Below are positions 5,408 through 6,992 of a stretch of DNA of 6,992 nucleotides, piece by piece; position 1 is the first letter of the stretch, and every line of letters begins with the position of its first letter. The notes below the pieces were generated by a model that was given only the letters and a program-made list of their open reading frames with translations, was not told the DNA's origin and did not search any database. This DNA comes from Anaerolineae bacterium (GTDB lineage: Bacteria; Chloroflexota; Anaerolineae; B4-G1), in NCBI GenBank assembly GCA_016783285.1, contig JADHWW010000200.1, forward strand, positions 1 to 6,992, read 5' to 3'. The position numbers and the translations under genes were made by a program.

Positions 5408-5729
5408 AAGTGAAGATGAGGAACGCGAGTTTTGGGCAACCCACGATTCGACGGAGTATATTGACTGGGGCAAGGCGTCACCTGTCTATTTTCCCGAACT
5501 CGAGCCCTCGACCAAATCTATCTCGTTACGCTTACCCGAGATGATGTTGGACAAATTGCAACTGATAGCACATAAGAGAGACGTTCCTTATCAATCGTTG
5601 ATAAAGGTCTTTCTTTATGAGCGCATAAATCAGGAGTTGGTGCATCTCGAGCGAAGTGAGGATAGTTTATCGTTGGAAAGAATCGAAGCGGATAGGTCGA
5701 GATCATCTGAGGTTGGGATCTTGGCTTGA
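5385..5729 (+). CDS. CopG-family (ribbon-helix-helix) antitoxin, BrnT-partner type
   Basis: 114 residues from ATG 5385; an in-frame ATG at 5370 is possible, but the family usually begins M-x-x-IP-x-F-x-SE, which fits MRDIPTFESEDEEREFW at 5385. The N-terminal part has the family string FWATHDSTEYIDW (16-28). Residues about 43-85 are the ribbon-helix-helix: STKSISLRLPEMMLDKLQLI, then KRDVPYQSLIKVFLYERI. These CopG-type antitoxins bind BrnT-type RNase toxins and repress their own promoter. The toxin gene expected upstream is reduced to a short overlapping remnant (5327-5407), so this antitoxin appears orphaned. The tail after residue 88 (rich in Ser, Glu and Arg) is longer than usual and poorly recognisable, perhaps extended by a changed stop codon. 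Ribosome-binding signal is weak (GAGTGGG ahead of 5385). A candidate promoter is at 5310-5338. The cpaF gene begins 42 bases after the stop. Confidence 0.82.
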   Translation: MRDIPTFESEDEEREFWATHDSTEYIDWGKASPVYFPELEPSTKSISLRLPEMMLDKLQLIAHKRDVPYQSLIKVFLYERINQELVHLERSEDSLSLERIEADRSRSSEVGILA

Positions 5730-5756
5730 AGGTGAAGCAGATCTGGGCGGTTTCAA

Positions 5757-5765
5757 AAGGAGGGT
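5757..5765 (+). promoter_or_regulatory. Strong ribosome-binding site of the CpaF/TadA gene
   Basis: AAGGAGGGT, close to a full anti-16S match, ends 6 bases before the ATG at 5772 and so fixes that start over the in-frame ATG at 5781. Confidence 0.75.
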
Positions 5766-5771
5766 AAGAAA

Positions 5772-6992
5772 ATGCCTGTAATGGATAGACTAAGCCAACG
5801 ACGTTATTACGTCGAAGGCGACTATGGCGCGGAGAAAGACCTGCGCACCGGCGCCCTGGGCGAACTGGCGGATCATTTTCGCAACCGGCTGCTGCGAGAG
5901 GCCAACCTGGAACGGCTACTAGCCCTGCCGCCTCACGTGTTGCGAGCCAAGGTGGAGGGCCTGGTGGGAGCCATGATCCGCGAGGAAGGGCGCGTCATCT
6001 CCTACGCCAACCGGGCGCGACTGATCACCTTCATCACCAACGAGACGGCCGGCTATGGCCCGCTGGAGGTGCTGCTCAACGACCCCTCTATCACCGAGAT
6101 CATGGTCAATGCTCCCCGCGAAGTCTTTATCGAGCGAGGCGGGCGCATCTACCGCCGCAACGACATCGTCTTTATGGACGGGGAGCACATCCGCCACATC
6201 ATCGACCGCATCGTCTCGCCCATCGGCCGGCGCATTGACGAGAGCAGCCCCATGGTGGACGCCCGCCTGCCAGACGGCAGCCGCATCAACGCCATCATCC
6301 CCCCCCTGGCGCTCAACGGGCCGACCATCACCATCCGCCGCTTCCGCGAAATCCCGTTGAACGTGGAAGACCTGATCGGCTTTGGTACGCTGACCAAAGA
6401 GATGGCCGACTTTTTGCGGGCCTGCGTCATCGCCCGGCTGAACATCCTCATCTCTGGCGGCACCGGTTCGGGCAAGACGACGACGCTGAATGTGATGGGT
6501 GGCTTTATCCCCAGCACTCAGCGGGCGATCACCATCGAAGACTCGGCCGAATTGCAGTTCTACAAGATCCATCCCCACACGCTGCGCCAGGAAGCCCGGC
6601 CGCCCAACGTGGAAGGCAAGGGCGAGGTCACTATTCGCCAACTGGTGCGCAACGCCCTGCGCATGCGCCCCGACCGCATCGTCGTCGGCGAGGTGCGCGG
6701 CGCCGAGTCGCTGGACATGCTGCAGGCGATGAACACCGGCCACGATGGCTCGCTGACCACCGTCCACTCCAACTCGCCCCACGACGCCCTGTCGCGGTTG
6801 GAGACGATGGTGATGTGGGCCGGCACCGAACTGCCCTCGTCGGCCATCCGCGACCAGATCGCCGGGGCCATCAACCTCATCGTCCAGCAGGACCGGTTGG
6901 CCGACGGCTCGCGCAGGATCACCTCCATCACCGAGATTGACGGGCTGAAACGAGGCCAGTTCGTCCTGCGGGAGATCTTTACTTTCGACCAG
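5772..6992 (+). CDS. cpaF: CpaF/TadA-type secretion ATPase of the Tad/Flp pilus, 3'-partial
   Basis: Open from ATG 5772 to the window end: 407 codons with no stop. An N-terminal helical region (1-100) with ETAGYGPLEVLLNDPSITEI (about 96-115) and RIDESSPMVDARLPDGSRIN (about 156-175) is the classic N-terminal domain of CpaF/VirB11-type ATPases. The C-terminal ATPase domain has the Walker A box GGTGSGKT (229-236), an Asp-box region TIEDSAELQ, the Walker B-type segment RIVVGEVRG (302-310, Glu307), and the His box GHDGSLTTVHSNSPHDAL (His324, His332). The protein hexamerises at the cytoplasmic membrane and powers Flp pilus assembly. Together with the prepilin peptidase at 3189 it indicates a Tad pilus locus; TadB/TadC-like membrane partners would be expected downstream. 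From about codon 15 the codon use is strongly GC-rich, but the first ~14 codons (MPVMDRLSQRRYYV) are AT-richer, so the island may have altered the extreme N-terminus. Missing end: probably only a few tens of residues. Confidence 0.93.
   Translation, partial: MPVMDRLSQRRYYVEGDYGAEKDLRTGALGELADHFRNRLLREANLERLLALPPHVLRAKVEGLVGAMIREEGRVISYANRARLITFITNETAGYGPLEVLLNDPSITEIMVNAPREVFIERGGRIYRRNDIVFMDGEHIRHIIDRIVSPIGRRIDESSPMVDARLPDGSRINAIIPPLALNGPTITIRRFREIPLNVEDLIGFGTLTKEMADFLRACVIARLNILISGGTGSGKTTTLNVMGGFIPSTQRAITIEDSAELQFYKIHPHTLRQEARPPNVEGKGEVTIRQLVRNALRMRPDRIVVGEVRGAESLDMLQAMNTGHDGSLTTVHSNSPHDALSRLETMVMWAGTELPSSAIRDQIAGAINLIVQQDRLADGSRRITSITEIDGLKRGQFVLREIFTFDQ

Noticed and set aside
5043..5473. 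Minus-strand open frames of 93 and 133 codons over the higA-xisI-copG region
   Set aside because: No domain similarity is seen, and they are antisense to recognisable antitoxin and XisI sequence.
5919..6782. A 287-codon open frame on the minus strand
   Set aside because: It lies entirely inside cpaF, whose Walker motifs settle the coding strand; the antisense translation is a low-complexity Asp/Val/His-rich shadow.

Overview
The window is a GC-rich bacterial chromosome fragment, all genes on the + strand, most likely from a member of the Chloroflexota (Anaerolineae-like). That assignment is an inference from gene style: a large membrane-anchored subtilase with a propeptide, short A24 prepilin peptidase and CpaF-type ATPase genes of a Tad/Flp pilus locus, and a cluster of toxin-antitoxin genes. 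No rRNA, tRNA, transposase, integrase or CRISPR array is visible.

Layout. (1) 1-551: 3' part of a PD-(D/E)XK nuclease-like protein, cut by the window edge. (2) 645-3119: an 824-residue polytopic membrane protein fused to an I9-like propeptide and a complete subtilisin (S8) protease domain; its membrane half resembles a CPBP/CAAX-type intramembrane protease fold without the catalytic residues. (3) 3134-3713: a near-consensus sigma70 promoter, a strong ribosome-binding site and a TTG-started CpaA/TadV-like prepilin peptidase. (4) 3714-5771: an island of visibly lower GC content and different codon use, packed with toxin-antitoxin (TA) genes and gene debris. (5) 5772-6992: the first 407 codons of the CpaF/TadA secretion ATPase, running off the window end.

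The island is the most interesting part. It holds a HigB2-like toxin remnant with an internal deletion, followed by its intact HigA-like antitoxin; a HicB-like antitoxin with no intact HicA; one intact HigB2-HigA2-like pair (ATGA overlap); the last ~35 codons of a XisI-family gene; and a CopG-type antitoxin overlapped by what looks like the first codons of a lost BrnT-type toxin. So one TA pair is complete, while the other antitoxins have lost or broken toxins. It separates two genes (prepilin peptidase and CpaF) that work in the same pilus machine, so it looks like an insertion hotspot within a pilus locus.

Gaps between genes are all short. 552-644 holds the ribosome-binding site of the subtilase and nothing else recognised. 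3120-3188 holds the prepilin peptidase promoter. 4119-4207 holds a short open frame that may be a hicA scrap. 4535-4569 holds the higB ribosome-binding site. 5730-5771 holds the cpaF ribosome-binding site. No convincing intrinsic terminator was found.
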